From Oligoflexia bacterium (GTDB lineage: Bacteria > Bdellovibrionota_B > Oligoflexia > Oligoflexales > JAGOVF01): a DNA stretch of 52,787 nt. Under the pieces are notes generated by a model. The model was given only the letters and a program-made list of their open reading frames with translations, had not been told where the DNA came from and made no database searches. Below are positions 24,325 to 33,951 of the stretch, in pieces; position 1 is the first letter of the stretch; each line of letters begins with the position of its first letter. The stretch is taken from assembly GCA_030432875.1 (NCBI GenBank), contig JAUILP010000017.1:1-52787 (forward strand), given 5' to 3'. A program made the translations under genes and the position numbers.

Positions 24325-26823
24325 ATGAATGATGGTGTGATAAATCGCAAGTGTAAACATTGTAGTAATTCGTTTGAGGTCAAGGGTACATTAGAACACT
24401 TCTGTTGTTCAGGATGCCGTGCCGCCCATTCTATGATTACAGGTTTAGAGCTGGATGATTTTTATAACCTTTCTGAAAAATCTGTCTTATCCAAGGGCGC
24501 TACCTTTGACGATAGTCTTGTTGAAGTATTTGATGAGCAGGTATTTAATAATAAATTTTGTGAGGTTAATGGAAAAAATACTGAGGCAAAGCTGCATATT
24601 GATGGACTCACTTGCTATGCCTGTGTATGGCTTATTAAAAAGGCTCTAGAAAAAAAAGTTCCTGAAGCTCAGATCGATATCAGTCTTTCGAGTGGCGAAT
24701 CTCGGCTAAACTTTTCAGCAGAGCACACATCCTTGAGTTCCTTAGTGCGCTTGATCTCATCCTTGGGTTATTCAGTTCGACCCTCAGTAGGGGGTGTTGA
24801 GCAAGGGGCTGCAAAAGACCTAGTGCGCATTGGTGTAAGCACTTTTTGTTTTCTGAATATTATGATGTTTGCGTTGCCTGATTATGTTGATAGTCGCTTT
24901 GTGACCGAGCGAGGTTTTTGGCAACTTTTCCGATGGATATCATTTTTTCTCGCTACAATTGTTATATTTTATGGAGCTTATCCTCTCTTAAAAACTAGCT
25001 GGATTTATCTGCGTCGCTTTAAAATTACGGTTGACCAGCCAATCATGTTAGCGCTCCTGATCGCTTACTTATATTCAGGCATGAATACCTTTGTGGGTTC
25101 AGGAGAAATATATTTCGATTCCATTGCTATAGTCGTGACCTTGCTACTGACTGGCAGATTTTTTCAAAAGAAAATAGTCCAGTCTGCAGAGGCTCAGGTA
25201 CGTGGCCGCTTTGACCTTTCTATGCATTATGTCAAACAACAGGTGGGTGACAAGAAAAAGATTCTTCCCGTCAATAAACTTGAATCAGGTGATGGGTATT
25301 ATATTTTGCCTGGAGATCCTGTTCCAGTGGATTCAAAGGTCATTAAGGGTCAGGGAGAAATTACCTATGAGCAAATTACTGGAGAAGCTAAACCAGAAAT
25401 GCTTCTAGAGGGGCAAATCGTTCGTGCAGGTGCTGTTGCGAGCGCAAACCGATTTGATTTGATAGCCATCGAATCAGGAGGCGCAGGGCTTTTTGCCCGA
25501 ATGGACACTCTCTTGCAACAAATGCTGTTAGAGCAAGGAATTTATACAAAATTTTCTGATAAATTAGGGGGGATTTTTTTTGCTTTTATCATTCTATTTT
25601 CCTCAAGTTTGTTGCTCATTCTGTGGTCAAGTTCCCCCGAAGAAGCTATAAGACGGACGGTCGCTGCGCTTTTGGTCGCTTGTCCTTGTGCATTTGCCAT
25701 TGCAGTGCCTCTAACTATGACCAAGGCGACCGCGCTAGGGTTAAAAAATGGTATTATTTTTAAAACGCAGAAAGCGATAGAGAACTTAGGCAGAGCAAAA
25801 AAAGTTTTTTTTGATAAAACAGGGACTCTCACCTATGGTCGGCCTGAAGTGATTAAGGTAATTTGGGATATTCAGGCTCTAAACACGTTATCTCTTAGTA
25901 AAGAAATGATCATAGACATCCTAAAAGTGCTAGAAGATTACTCAAGCCATCATGTGGCAAGGGCAATCGGTCTATGGGCACAAGCGCAGCCTCTAGGTCT
26001 GAGAGGAGTTAAAGCCTCAAAACAAGATGAGCACGATTTAATATCTGATCATGGGGTTGACGAGTTTATGGAGGCCACTCCCCCGAAGATAAAAGAACAA
26101 CTCGGACAGGGCCTTATCATAATGCTCGATCATAACGAAATTAGGCTTGGCCGTAAAAAATTCGTGAGCACTCAGGACAAGGAATTCGCTCCTGTTGGTG
26201 ATGAGGGGAGTACGGTCTTTTTGGGGATCGATAACAAAAGTATCGCCCAGATTGTACTTTCTGATACTATCTTGCCCGAAGCTCAGCCTATAATCCAACA
26301 AATCAAAAAACTCGGCATGATCCCGGGAATCATTTCTGGCGATGGTGCGACGATAAGTTTAAGTGTCGCACATAGTTTGGGCATAGATAAAAACTATGTA
26401 TTTTCTGATGCAACTCCTTTTGAAAAAATAAAAAATATGAATCAGGCAGTGCAAAAACGAGATAAAACGGTGATGGTGGGCAATGGAATCAACGATATGC
26501 TCGCCCTGGCTTATGCTGATGTTGGTATTGCTGTGGGAGATGCCAGCCAAAAGGCAAAAGATAGTGCTTCGATTTGTTTACTGGGAGAAGGTCTGCACAA
26601 TTTTTTGCCTGCCATCACGTTAAGTCAGACAGCATTGAAAAAAATTAAGATCTGTTTTATTTTTGCTAGTTCTTATAATTTAATTGGACTGACCCTCGCT
26701 GCATTTGGTAAAATAAATCCTGCGGTTGCCGCTGTTCTTATGCCAATTAGCTCTGTGTCCGTTGTGATTATTGCTTCCCGCTGGCGTTTGCAAAAAAAAG
26801 GTAATGCTGAGTGGAGAGCGTAG
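24325..26823 (+). CDS. ccoI: Copper-transporting P-type ATPase for cbb3 oxidase assembly
   Basis: An 832-residue P1B ATPase that exports copper to the periplasm for the CcoN active site. The N-terminus has a Cys-rich metal domain (C10, C13, C27/28, C31) and then a heavy-metal-associated domain with CYAC at 97-100. The membrane copper motif CPC is at 453-455, the phosphorylation motif DKTGT starts at D497, and the hinge motif appears as GNGIND at 719-724 (more often GDGxND). The HP motif region reads SSHH rather than a plain S.HP. The ATG at 24325 is preferred over a GTG at 24259, which would run into the divergent gene. ccoS follows after 54 bases. Confidence 0.93.
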   Translation: MNDGVINRKCKHCSNSFEVKGTLEHFCCSGCRAAHSMITGLELDDFYNLSEKSVLSKGATFDDSLVEVFDEQVFNNKFCEVNGKNTEAKLHIDGLTCYACVWLIKKALEKKVPEAQIDISLSSGESRLNFSAEHTSLSSLVRLISSLGYSVRPSVGGVEQGAAKDLVRIGVSTFCFLNIMMFALPDYVDSRFVTERGFWQLFRWISFFLATIVIFYGAYPLLKTSWIYLRRFKITVDQPIMLALLIAYLYSGMNTFVGSGEIYFDSIAIVVTLLLTGRFFQKKIVQSAEAQVRGRFDLSMHYVKQQVGDKKKILPVNKLESGDGYYILPGDPVPVDSKVIKGQGEITYEQITGEAKPEMLLEGQIVRAGAVASANRFDLIAIESGGAGLFARMDTLLQQMLLEQGIYTKFSDKLGGIFFAFIILFSSSLLLILWSSSPEEAIRRTVAALLVACPCAFAIAVPLTMTKATALGLKNGIIFKTQKAIENLGRAKKVFFDKTGTLTYGRPEVIKVIWDIQALNTLSLSKEMIIDILKVLEDYSSHHVARAIGLWAQAQPLGLRGVKASKQDEHDLISDHGVDEFMEATPPKIKEQLGQGLIIMLDHNEIRLGRKKFVSTQDKEFAPVGDEGSTVFLGIDNKSIAQIVLSDTILPEAQPIIQQIKKLGMIPGIISGDGATISLSVAHSLGIDKNYVFSDATPFEKIKNMNQAVQKRDKTVMVGNGINDMLALAYADVGIAVGDASQKAKDSASICLLGEGLHNFLPAITLSQTALKKIKICFIFASSYNLIGLTLAAFGKINPAVAAVLMPISSVSVVIIASRWRLQKKGNAEWRA

Positions 26824-26877
26824 TTTGAAAAAGCTGCAAAATAAATTATAGATTTTCATTTTATTAAGGTACCCCAA

Positions 26878-27078
26878 GTGGAAGTTCTCTTTTTTTTAGT
26901 ACCGATTAGCCTCATCCTTGCCGGTGGGGCTTTAGTTGCTTGTATTTGGGCTATTAAAACCGGTCAGTTTCGTGATGTCGTCTCTCCTGGTGAACAGCTT
27001 ATTTTAGAAGATAAGCTGCTTGCGGCTGAAGAGTCGGCGCGGATAGAGTCCTCTAAGGGGCAGTCCTTAGGGGAATAG
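26878..27078 (+). CDS. ccoS: cbb3-type cytochrome oxidase assembly protein CcoS
   Basis: A 66-residue single-helix protein starting with GTG. Residues 3-25 form the membrane helix (LVPISLILAGGALVACIWA), followed by the family sequence AIKTGQFRD (usually GQFDD) and an acidic tail. It is needed for haem and copper insertion into the cbb3 oxidase in known systems. It sits between ccoI and ccoNO, the common arrangement. Confidence 0.88.
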   Translation: MEVLFFLVPISLILAGGALVACIWAIKTGQFRDVVSPGEQLILEDKLLAAEESARIESSKGQSLGE

Positions 27079-27140
27079 ATTTTTTTATTTCTCGATAGTT
27101 GGGTGGCATAGAAACCTTTTCGTAGGAGAGCAATATTTTT

Positions 27141-29273
27141 ATGAAGCAAGAAACTTTAAGCGTTACTTATGATGACCGAATATCGCGGTGGTTTTTATGG
27201 GCCACCTTGATTTTTGGTGTGGTCGGAATGCTTGTCGGTGTCATTATTGCGTTACAACTTGCTTGGTGGCCAGCAAATGCGGGGGTGAGTTTTTTGACTT
27301 TTGGGCGACTTAGGCCTCTACACACCAATGCGGTAATTTTTGCTTTTGGCGGCAATGCCTTATTCGCCGCTTTTTATTATTCGATGCAGAGACTGCTCAA
27401 AACCCGCATGTGGTCCGATGCTTTGAGCTACATACATTTTTGGGGGTGGCAGCTTATCATTGTAGCGGCTGCCATTACACTTCCGCTTGGAATCACGACC
27501 GGAAAAGAATATGCGGAGCTTGAATGGCCAATAGATATTGCCATTACGCTCATATGGGTCGTTATGGCCCTAAATATGTTTGGCACTATTGCCATAAGGC
27601 GTGTTCAGCACCTTTATGTTGCCATTTGGTTTTATATAGCGACGATTCTGACTATAGCTGTATTGCACATCGTCAATTCCTTAGAAATCCCGGTAACTTT
27701 GTTTAAAAGCTACTCGGTATTTGCTGGAGTGCAAGATGCTCTTGTCCAGTGGTGGTATGGGCACAATGCTGTCGGCTTCTTTTTAACAACGCCGTTTCTC
27801 GGCATGATGTACTATTTTTTGCCCAAAGCCGTCGGGCAGCCTGTATATTCTTACCGTCTTTCTATCATTCACTTTTGGTCCTTGGTGTTTATTTATATCT
27901 GGACCGGGCCGCATCATTTGCTCTATACGGCACTTCCCGAATGGGCACAGACACTCGGCATGGTTTTTAGTCTTATGCTCATTGCCCCAAGTTGGGGAGG
28001 TATGCTCAACGGTTTACTCACTATTCGCCCTGTTTGGGACAAAGTACGCACAGATCCCATCGTTAAATTTTTTGTCGTTGCTTTGACCTTTTATGGTATG
28101 TCGACTTTTGAGGGTCCGATGATGGCCATAAAAGCGGTAAACCTGATATCCCACTACACCGACTGGACGATAGCCCATGTTCATGGTGGTGCCTTAGGTT
28201 GGGTTGGCGGCATGGTTTTTGCCATGACTTACTACCTGGTACCTAAGTTATGGGGGCGTAAACTTTATAATCCTGATTTGGCGAATACTCATTTTTGGAT
28301 TTCTACGGTAGGGATTATTCTCTATATAACTTCAATGTGGGCAGCCGGGATTACCCAGTTTAGCATGTGGTGGGCAAAAACTGAAGAAGGCCTTTTAATG
28401 TATCCTCAGTTTATTGAATCACTTCTTCAAATTAAGTGGCTATACTGGGTGCGTTTAACTGGTGGTTTGATGTATTTTGTCGGTATTGTTTTGTGCCTAT
28501 ATAATGTTTACAAAACCGCTACGGCGGCTGATGCAAAAACAGCTGATGAAACTGTGCGCTTTGTGCCAGAACGCGACCATAGTCCTAGCAGTTTGCATGA
28601 AATCCTTGAAAACAAAAGCTTCGTTTTTTCTGCGCTGATTGTTGTATCGATATTAATTGGCACCTTTGTCGAGCTTATCCCTTCCTTTGCCATAGAAGCC
28701 AATGTCCCCACCATTACAGCTGTTAAACCGTATACGCCAATGGAGTTAGAGGGGCGTGATATCTATATACGAGAAGGATGTTACAATTGCCATTCACAAA
28801 TGGTGAGGACACATCCGACGGAAGCCTTACGCTATGGTAGCCGTTCCTACGCAGGTGAGTACGTTTATGATCACCCCTTTCAGTGGGGGTCCAAGCGCAC
28901 TGGGCCAGATCTCCACCGCGTTGGCGGAAAATATCCGGACTTATGGCACTACAATCATTTTATGGATCCTCGTTCCACATCACCTGGCTCAAATATGCCG
29001 ACTTATACTTGGCTAAAAGACAACCAAGTTGATTTGGACTTGCTCCCAGAAAAACTCAAAGCCATGAAACACCTTGGCGTACCTTATACAGATGATGATC
29101 CGGCTCGCGCGCGCGATAATTATTTAGAGCAAGCGCGAAAAATACAGGCCACTCTTCAGCAGGAGGGGGTGCAGTTGAGTGAAGACGCGGAGATTCTCGC
29201 GCTTATAGCTTATATTCAGCGTTTAGGTACTGATCTTAAAAATGCAGATCCAGGCGAACTTAGTGGCAATTAA
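27141..29273 (+). CDS. ccoNO: Fused cbb3 oxidase subunits I and II (CcoN-CcoO)
   Basis: A 710-residue fusion. Residues 1 to about 470 are CcoN, the haem-copper oxygen-reducing subunit with about 12 membrane helices; metal-ligand segments seen include RPLHTNA, WWYGHNAVGF, GPHHLLYT and AHVHGGALGWVGG. After a charged linker, residues from about 490 are CcoO: one membrane helix and then a monohaem cytochrome c domain with CYNCH at 547-551 and a later NMPTY methionine. Separate ccoN and ccoO genes are the common form; fused forms are known in several lineages. ccoQ follows after 16 bases. Confidence 0.95.
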   Translation: MKQETLSVTYDDRISRWFLWATLIFGVVGMLVGVIIALQLAWWPANAGVSFLTFGRLRPLHTNAVIFAFGGNALFAAFYYSMQRLLKTRMWSDALSYIHFWGWQLIIVAAAITLPLGITTGKEYAELEWPIDIAITLIWVVMALNMFGTIAIRRVQHLYVAIWFYIATILTIAVLHIVNSLEIPVTLFKSYSVFAGVQDALVQWWYGHNAVGFFLTTPFLGMMYYFLPKAVGQPVYSYRLSIIHFWSLVFIYIWTGPHHLLYTALPEWAQTLGMVFSLMLIAPSWGGMLNGLLTIRPVWDKVRTDPIVKFFVVALTFYGMSTFEGPMMAIKAVNLISHYTDWTIAHVHGGALGWVGGMVFAMTYYLVPKLWGRKLYNPDLANTHFWISTVGIILYITSMWAAGITQFSMWWAKTEEGLLMYPQFIESLLQIKWLYWVRLTGGLMYFVGIVLCLYNVYKTATAADAKTADETVRFVPERDHSPSSLHEILENKSFVFSALIVVSILIGTFVELIPSFAIEANVPTITAVKPYTPMELEGRDIYIREGCYNCHSQMVRTHPTEALRYGSRSYAGEYVYDHPFQWGSKRTGPDLHRVGGKYPDLWHYNHFMDPRSTSPGSNMPTYTWLKDNQVDLDLLPEKLKAMKHLGVPYTDDDPARARDNYLEQARKIQATLQQEGVQLSEDAEILALIAYIQRLGTDLKNADPGELSGN

Positions 29274-29289
29274 ACAGGAATTTTATCCG

Positions 29290-29454
29290 ATGAACGATCT
29301 AATTAAATATGTTCTCAGCTCTTCCGACATAGGTATTTGGCCTTCTTTGGCGCTTGTAATTTTTTTTGGCGTTACAATCCTGATTTTGGCTTGGACCTAT
29401 AGACCGAAGGCAAAAAATGATTATAAAAAACATGCTGAACGCGCTTTAGATTAA
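29290..29454 (+). CDS. ccoQ: cbb3 oxidase subunit CcoQ
   Basis: A 54-residue single-helix protein: one membrane segment (about residues 14-34, IWPSLALVIFFGVTILILAW) followed by a basic tail (YRPKAKNDYKKHAE). Size, position between ccoO and ccoP and the Y.PK tail fit CcoQ, which stabilises the complex. The ATG at 29290 is chosen over an upstream ATG that overlaps ccoNO. Confidence 0.85.
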   Translation: MNDLIKYVLSSSDIGIWPSLALVIFFGVTILILAWTYRPKAKNDYKKHAERALD

Positions 29455-29467
29455 AGGAATTGAGATA

Positions 29468-30046
29468 ATGAGCACGAAAAAAAATAAACCGGAAAAAGAC
29501 AAACTTCGCCCATTAGAGGCTGATGGCATTCAGGAGTTTGATAATGAACTACCTCGTTGGTGGGTTGGGCTATTTTACATCACGGTGATTGTTGGGGTAA
29601 TCTATGGTATTAACCTGCACTTTTTTGGCGGCAAAACCCTAATAGATACCTATACTGACGCCCAGCAATCGGTGGAATCTAGTTCTGAGACTAATGCTAC
29701 CTCCGAGGCTGGTGTTACAGAAGAAACGGTTGATTTGGCTGAGGCGGTAAAATTGGAAGAAAATATCGCACTTGGAAAAGAAGTGTTTGATGTTAACTGT
29801 GTCCCTTGCCATTTAAAGGATGGGGGCGGGAGCATTGGGCCCAATCTCACAGATAATTACTGGATTCATGGCGGAAGTGCCGAAGCAATTCATACGGTCA
29901 TTGCGAATGGTGTCCCCGAAAAAGGTATGCCACCTTGGAAACCTATTTTGGGAGAAAAGAAGGTTATTGCTGCTACAGCATATCTCCTTACTCTCAAAGG
30001 GACAACCCCTGAAACCCCCAAAGCACCTCAAGGGGATCCAGAATGA
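29468..30046 (+). CDS. ccoP: cbb3 oxidase subunit III, monohaem CcoP
   Basis: A 192-residue membrane-anchored cytochrome c. The N-terminal PxLPRWW-type segment (ELPRWWVGLFYITV) and membrane helix are typical of CcoP. A Ser/Thr/Glu-rich linker follows, then one haem-binding motif, CVPCH at 111-115, and a GMPPW methionine segment. Classic CcoP is dihaem and about 290-300 residues; here only one CxxCH exists, so one cytochrome domain is absent. Confidence 0.9.
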   Translation: MSTKKNKPEKDKLRPLEADGIQEFDNELPRWWVGLFYITVIVGVIYGINLHFFGGKTLIDTYTDAQQSVESSSETNATSEAGVTEETVDLAEAVKLEENIALGKEVFDVNCVPCHLKDGGGSIGPNLTDNYWIHGGSAEAIHTVIANGVPEKGMPPWKPILGEKKVIAATAYLLTLKGTTPETPKAPQGDPE

Positions 30047-30070
30047 GGTGTATTAAAAAGTGAGGCTAGT

Positions 30071-31459
30071 GTGGACAATGATAGGCTAGAGCATGATGAG
30101 CAGTTCCGGCAAGAAAAGCAGGTTGAACGTCCTATCACCATCGGGGAAAAAGGGCAACGGCAGTGGCTTTATCCGGTGCGTTTACCAGGGCATCGCGCGC
30201 AAAGACGCAAGATTGCAGCTATTTCCCTAATAGTCTTTTATTTTTTGACTCCTTGGCTTGAGTTTAGTGGTAGGCCACTGCTTCGCGTTGATGTTTTGCA
30301 GGGAACGGCTTATTTTTTTGGTCTTGTACTCAGGATGCAAGAATATAATTTTGCGTTTTTCCTGTTTATCATTCTTGCTCTTCTGCTCTTTTTATTTACA
30401 ACTTTATTTGGCCGTATATGGTGCGGTTATGCTTGTCCACAAACGGTTTTCGTTGATTGGATTATCCGCCCCATTGAGGAGCTTTTAGAAGGAAAAGCAG
30501 CAAGGCGCAGGGTCTTTGATAAACAAAAGTGGACGAAAAAAAAGATAGCAATAAAGACTCTCAAGCATGGGGTCTTTATTTTTATCGCGTTATTGGTTGC
30601 TAATGCCTTTCTTGGCTTTTTCATCGACCCTAGAGTAATTCTAAGCTGGATTTTTTCCCCCCCTTCTCGGCATCCTATAGCCTTTGGCTTTGTGATGTTT
30701 ATTGCTGCCTTAATGTACTTTGATCTCGCTTGGTTTCGCGAACAATTTTGTAGTTTTGTTTGTCCCTATGCACGGTTCCAATCTGCGTTACTTGATGCCG
30801 GTAGTCCCTCAGTGGTCTACGATAAAAGCAGAGGTGAGCCTCGGGGGACCAAAGAAGGAAGTGGTGACTGCATAAACTGTTCTCTCTGTGTGCGCGTATG
30901 CCCAACCGGCATTGATATTAGGGATGGTCTACAGCTTGAGTGTATTCAGTGCGAGAGATGTGTGGACGCCTGTGATTCGGTTATGACAAATTTAAAAAGA
31001 CGAACCGGACTGATAAAAATATCTGCTCCCAATGATTTTCAGGGCAAAAGTGTGGCTTGGTACCTCCGCCCTAGGGTTATCCTCTATAGTACTTTAATAG
31101 TCCTTGCTTTGGTCTTTGCTGCTTTTAAAATTGGGAGTCGTGATGATTTGGCGTTAACGATATTGCGGGTTCCAAGTTCTACATATAGCACATTAGGTGA
31201 TGGGCGGATTTCTAATTTATTTAATGTGCGCGGCTACAACAGTACGGCAGAAAAAATGATGATGGAATTAGAAATTATTCAGCCGCAAAATGGCGTCGAA
31301 ATTATATGTCCTGGGTGCCAGTCTTTGATTGAATCGCGAAGGGAGCAGTTAAGTCCTTTGATCGTCATTTTTACACCGCATACCGGCATAAGTGAAGTTA
31401 AAATTAAAGCTAAAAATGGCAGAGAAATTTTTACCTTACCCCTAATACAGCCACAGTAA
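30071..31459 (+). CDS. ccoG: cbb3 oxidase accessory ferredoxin-like protein CcoG (FixG)
   Basis: A 462-residue membrane protein starting with GTG. Several membrane helices surround the conserved CGYACPQTVF segment, and a further CPYARFQ block follows. Two ferredoxin-like cluster motifs lie at C267 onward (CINCSLCVRVCP) and C291 onward (CIQCERCVDAC). A C-terminal FixG beta-domain contains an extra CPGC pair. In known systems CcoG reduces Cu(II) to Cu(I) for oxidase assembly. It ends the cco operon; a hairpin without a T run lies 18 bases downstream. Confidence 0.94.
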   Translation: MDNDRLEHDEQFRQEKQVERPITIGEKGQRQWLYPVRLPGHRAQRRKIAAISLIVFYFLTPWLEFSGRPLLRVDVLQGTAYFFGLVLRMQEYNFAFFLFIILALLLFLFTTLFGRIWCGYACPQTVFVDWIIRPIEELLEGKAARRRVFDKQKWTKKKIAIKTLKHGVFIFIALLVANAFLGFFIDPRVILSWIFSPPSRHPIAFGFVMFIAALMYFDLAWFREQFCSFVCPYARFQSALLDAGSPSVVYDKSRGEPRGTKEGSGDCINCSLCVRVCPTGIDIRDGLQLECIQCERCVDACDSVMTNLKRRTGLIKISAPNDFQGKSVAWYLRPRVILYSTLIVLALVFAAFKIGSRDDLALTILRVPSSTYSTLGDGRISNLFNVRGYNSTAEKMMMELEIIQPQNGVEIICPGCQSLIESRREQLSPLIVIFTPHTGISEVKIKAKNGREIFTLPLIQPQ

Positions 31460-31476
31460 AAATTGACTAAGTTACG

Positions 31477-31498
31477 GCTGTGCTTTGAAAAGCATAGC
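31477..31498 (+). other. Hairpin downstream of ccoG
   Basis: A nine-pair stem (GCTGTGCTT with AAGCATAGC, one G-T pair) around a TGAA loop. No T run follows, so it could stabilise the 3' end of the cco message or be processed rather than act as an intrinsic terminator. Confidence 0.4.
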
Positions 31499-31733
31499 GT
31501 TGGGCATATATTTAGAAGTTTGAAGCAAATTGGTTGATTTTTTAAAAGCGTTATTTTTAAGTTGATTTTATCTTGGCCACTCAGTGGCTGCTGACGATAA
31601 ATAGTCTGCTGGCACGCAATTTTATCCTAAGAGCATATGTTCACTATTGGGATATTTTTTTTTAGTATCTATATTTTTTTTAAAATATACTTGATTTGAT
31701 TAAATTTTTTTGCATCGATGATGAGGATTTGAA

Positions 31734-33272
31734 ATGAATGACAAAGCAATTATTGCCGGTAATAAGCCCCAAAAAACTGAAGTCGTAAAAGGCGAAGAGT
31801 ATTACTACTGCACTTGTGGGCGTTCATCGGGTCAACCATTTTGCGATGGTTCGCATCAAGGGACTGTTTTTTCCCCAAAAAAATTTAAGGCAGAAGAAAC
31901 GGGGAATGTCTTTTTATGCTTGTGTAAACAGAGCGGCAATAAGCCCTATTGTGATGGCAGTCACAAAACGATTTCTCTCGATGAAATTGGCTCTCCGGGC
32001 CCCCAAAAAATAACGCGTGAGGTGAAATCGACTCCAGAGGAGCCTTACGTTGCTTATATTCATGAGCTTGCCAAAAATGGCTTGTCAAATTTTGGACACC
32101 ACGGTGAAATGGGCGCTATGGGGGTGCCAAGAAAAGACTTGCCTCGCTGGGATGATATCCAGTTTTTGACCGGGCAATTAGCAAAAAAACCGCTTCTTGA
32201 TCAGGTACTTGTTGGAACTGAGCTTGTCATTGGTCCAAAGTCTAAGAAACCTCTGACATTAAAAATTCCGCTATTTGTATCGGATATGAGTTTTGGCGCA
32301 CTTTCTGAAGAGGCCAAAATCGCATTAGCAAAAGGCGCTGAAGCGGCGGGAACTGGGATTTGCTCTGGTGAAGGCGGAATGCTTCCAGAGGAACAGCAAA
32401 GTAATTCGAGATATTTCTATGAGCTCGCATCCGCAAAATTTGGTTATTCAGAAGAGAAGCTAAAAAAAGTACAAGCTTTTCATTTTAAGGGCGGGCAAGG
32501 TGCAAAAACCGGGACAGGAGGTCATTTACCCGGTAATAAGGTGAAAGGTAAAATTTCCGAGGTTAGGCAAATTCCTGAGGGGCATGATGCCATTTCTCCT
32601 GCTACATTTATAGATCTCAGTTCTGTAAATGACTTTAAACGTTTTGCCGAGCGAGTTCGCGAAGTCACTGGCGGGATTCCTATTGGGTTTAAACTTTCTG
32701 CGCAACATATAGAGGAAGATATTGAGTTTGCGGTTCAGGCTAGTGCTGATTACATTATTTTAGATGGTCGTGGTGGGGGAACAGGGGCGGCGCCTCTTAT
32801 ATTTAGAAATAATATTTCTGTACCAACCATTCCAGCTTTAGCGAGGGCAAGGTATTACCTTGATAGAAAAAAATACGACCATGTTACTTTGATTGTGACG
32901 GGGGGACTTAGAACGCCAGAAGATTTTGCTAAAGCACTCGCGTTAGGAGCGGACGGTATCGCTTTATCGAACTCAGTGATGCAGGCCATTGGCTGTGTTG
33001 GCGCAAGGATGTGTCAAACCAATAACTGTCCTGCAGGGATAGCAACTCAAAATCCCCAGCTTCGGGAAAAATTAAACATTGAAGAGGCAGCAGCACGGCT
33101 CACCAATTTTTTTAAGGCCTCTGTTGATTTGATGAAAATTCTGGCTAGAGCGTGTGGCCACGACCACCTGAACCAATTTTCCTCCAATGATTTGACAACA
33201 TGGAAAAAAGACATGAGCGAATTATCTGGTGTTAAATTTAGTGGGTTAAGCGGTTTTAGTCGTTTCTACTAA
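31734..33272 (+). CDS. Glutamate-synthase-like FMN protein with two N-terminal CDGSH iron-sulfur domains
   Basis: A 512-residue cytoplasmic protein. Two CDGSH-type [2Fe-2S] sites come first: C26, C28, C37, H41 and C62, C64, C73, H77. Residues from about 100 to 490 match the FMN-binding glutamate synthase domain, with KPLTLKIPLFVSDMSFGAL, a glycine-rich GGQGAKTGTGGHLPG segment and YIILDGRGGGTGAAP. The 3Fe-4S-type cysteines C421, C427 and C432 are present (CVGARMCQTNNCP). It lacks the glutaminase domain of GltB. Substrate is unknown; it need not make glutamate. It lies downstream of the oxidase cluster, separated by 274 bases, and ahead of the channel gene. Confidence 0.88.
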   Translation: MNDKAIIAGNKPQKTEVVKGEEYYYCTCGRSSGQPFCDGSHQGTVFSPKKFKAEETGNVFLCLCKQSGNKPYCDGSHKTISLDEIGSPGPQKITREVKSTPEEPYVAYIHELAKNGLSNFGHHGEMGAMGVPRKDLPRWDDIQFLTGQLAKKPLLDQVLVGTELVIGPKSKKPLTLKIPLFVSDMSFGALSEEAKIALAKGAEAAGTGICSGEGGMLPEEQQSNSRYFYELASAKFGYSEEKLKKVQAFHFKGGQGAKTGTGGHLPGNKVKGKISEVRQIPEGHDAISPATFIDLSSVNDFKRFAERVREVTGGIPIGFKLSAQHIEEDIEFAVQASADYIILDGRGGGTGAAPLIFRNNISVPTIPALARARYYLDRKKYDHVTLIVTGGLRTPEDFAKALALGADGIALSNSVMQAIGCVGARMCQTNNCPAGIATQNPQLREKLNIEEAAARLTNFFKASVDLMKILARACGHDHLNQFSSNDLTTWKKDMSELSGVKFSGLSGFSRFY

Positions 33273-33308
33273 ATGTGTTTTTATAATAGTTTAAAGGAGA
33301 ATTTTTTG

Positions 33309-33914
33309 ATGTCTAAAGATGTTAGCGCTAAAGGCCATACTATGCACAAAGGGAGGCTAGAAGCCTTTAGCGATGGAGTTATTGCCATTTTGATTACGAT
33401 TATGGTTTTAGAGCTTAAAGTGCCCCATTCCGCAGAGCCGTCAGCATTGGTGCCCTTAATTCCGGTTTTTTTAAGCTATGTAATCAGTTTTGTTTATTTG
33501 GCCATTTACTGGAACAATCACCATCATCTCTTTCAAATTGTTAAGCATATAAACGGCTCGACGTTATGGGCGAATATGCATCTACTATTTTGGCTTTCCG
33601 TTGTCCCCTTTGTTACCGCTTGGTCCGGTGAAAATCATTTTGCACCCCTGCCAGTGGCTGTATATGGCTCAGTCCTTTTACTGTCGGCTCTAGCCTTTAC
33701 CATATTGACAAAAACCCTTCTTTCGTCTCACGGCAATAACTCTGATCTTGCTAAAGCATTGGAGTCAGGCCGCAAAGAAAAAATCTCTCTACTTTTATAT
33801 ATTACCGCTATTCCTGCTGCCTTTTTATCATTGTATATTTCTCTATCTATTTTTGTGTTGGTCGCCGCGATTTGGATAATTCCTGATAAGCGTATTGAAA
33901 ACCTATTCAAATAG
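33309..33914 (+). CDS. TMEM175-type potassium channel (DUF1211 family)
   Basis: A 201-residue membrane protein with about six helices. The family signature, LEAFSDGVIAI at about residues 17-27, lines the pore in bacterial TMEM175 channels, which are tetramers. WNNHHHLF in the third helix region is also typical. The ATG at 33309 is preferred over one at 33273 because AAGGAGA lies about nine bases upstream and the signature then falls at the usual place. Confidence 0.87.
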   Translation: MSKDVSAKGHTMHKGRLEAFSDGVIAILITIMVLELKVPHSAEPSALVPLIPVFLSYVISFVYLAIYWNNHHHLFQIVKHINGSTLWANMHLLFWLSVVPFVTAWSGENHFAPLPVAVYGSVLLLSALAFTILTKTLLSSHGNNSDLAKALESGRKEKISLLLYITAIPAAFLSLYISLSIFVLVAAIWIIPDKRIENLFK

Positions 33915-33951
33915 TTTTAAACGGTCATTTTAGGGAAAAAAATCCATGGTT

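Noticed and set aside
31691..31703. FNR-like sequence TTGATTTGATTAA before the CDGSH flavoprotein gene
   Set aside because: The spacing is short and the right half deviates; not enough to call a site.
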